DNA from: Candidatus Intricatilinea gracilis
Lineage (GTDB): Bacteria; Pseudomonadota; Gammaproteobacteria; Burkholderiales; Burkholderiaceae_C
DNA length: 64,000 nucleotides
NCBI GenBank assembly: GCA_016702605.1
Contig: JADJDQ010000002.1
Span: forward strand, 393,001-457,000
Reading direction: 5' to 3'
Shown here piece after piece: positions 62,816-64,000 of this stretch. Under the pieces are notes generated by a model. The model searched no databases. It was not told the DNA's origin and worked only from the letters and a program-made list of their open reading frames with translations. The position numbers and the translations under genes are program-made. Within the stretch, counting starts at the first letter, position 1; each line of letters begins with the position of its first letter.

Positions 62816-62842
62816 CAGGCCCAGGTCATCGACCTGGGCCTG
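62816..62842 (-). terminator. Terminator of isocitrate dehydrogenase gene
   Basis: CAGGCCCAGGTC (62816-62827) pairs perfectly with GACCTGGGCCTG (62831-62842) across the loop ATC, a 12-bp stem. On the minus strand it is followed by TTTCG, a weak U-run. It lies 56 bases past the dehydrogenase stop. Confidence 0.75.
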
Positions 62843-62898
62843 CCGGGGCCGGATGCCTCGGGTAGCGAGGCGTTGGCCGAGGGATCACGCGTCGATCA

Positions 62899-64000
<1,102 letters not shown>

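Overview
The window is uniformly G+C-rich, densely packed and strongly codon-biased. Its gene content points to a betaproteobacterium of the order Burkholderiales: a UbiH-type monooxygenase / DsbC / M61 peptidase / DUF3108 neighbourhood, a monomeric NADP isocitrate dehydrogenase, CsbD stress genes, a PHB-depolymerase-type esterase, and TACAAT-like -10 boxes. A Leptothrix/Rubrivivax-like relative is plausible, but this is inference from gene content and no search was run. No rRNA, tRNA, CRISPR array or insertion sequence was recognised.

Layout. 1-2.9 kb: the end of a MacA-type adaptor, a MacB-type ATPase broken by an in-frame TAG, and the MacB-type permease. 3-5.7 kb: small housekeeping genes (cupin, TfoX-like, alpha/beta hydrolase, GNAT, small secreted protein). 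5.8-12.1 kb, minus strand: a complete tripartite RND efflux operon. 12.4-14.5 kb: an EF-G-like GTPase. 14.7-15.4 kb: a Phd/VapC-type toxin-antitoxin pair. 15.5-19.4 kb: SRPBCC protein, large CorA-like protein, orphan BMP-type binding protein. 19.6-30.7 kb: PNPOx-like protein, DUF3429, M61 peptidase, DUF3108, enoyl-CoA hydratase, DsbC-like, UbiH-like, YchF, SseB-like, glutathione peroxidase. 30.7-39.4 kb: GNAT, M20 and M1 peptidases, a nucleosidase coupled to a frameshifted gene, and a FadD-type ligase. 39.5-43.8 kb: DUF3617 protein, a stretch of decayed gene remnants, DUF2384-like protein, Crp/Fnr regulator, CsbD protein, and two hairpins with a gene remnant. 43.8-47.4 kb: fumC, PHB-depolymerase-type esterase, aldo/keto reductase. 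47.4-51.8 kb: a second-type enolase, a small-molecule kinase, a ketopantoate-reductase-like protein and, divergently, a ComB-type phosphatase. 51.9-53.9 kb: a MenA-like prenyltransferase, an RHH regulator with a likely operator, and a spermidine-synthase-like protein.

The most interesting system is the six-gene block at 54.05-61.44 kb. Its genes resemble hydrogenase-4 subunits B, C, E, F, G and I and form one tightly coupled operon. The large subunit has serines where the first pair of Ni-Fe cysteine ligands should be and lacks the C-terminal CxxC pair. It should therefore not be a hydrogenase. It fits the energy-converting-hydrogenase-related (Ehr) group, whose reaction is not established. 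No ferredoxin-type subunit, formate dehydrogenase or hydrogenase maturation gene lies beside it, so its electron donor and acceptor are open questions.

A second candidate for unknown biochemistry is the enolase paralogue / kinase / PanE-like / ComB-like neighbourhood. All four families handle 2-hydroxy- or 2-phospho-acids, and the enolase has substitutions at positions that are nearly invariant in glycolytic enolases. The right end (61.5-62.9 kb) is a small accessory patch with a frameshifted ORF6N-domain gene and an AT-richer orphan secreted protein, followed by the C-terminal two-fifths or so of monomeric isocitrate dehydrogenase, which runs off the window.
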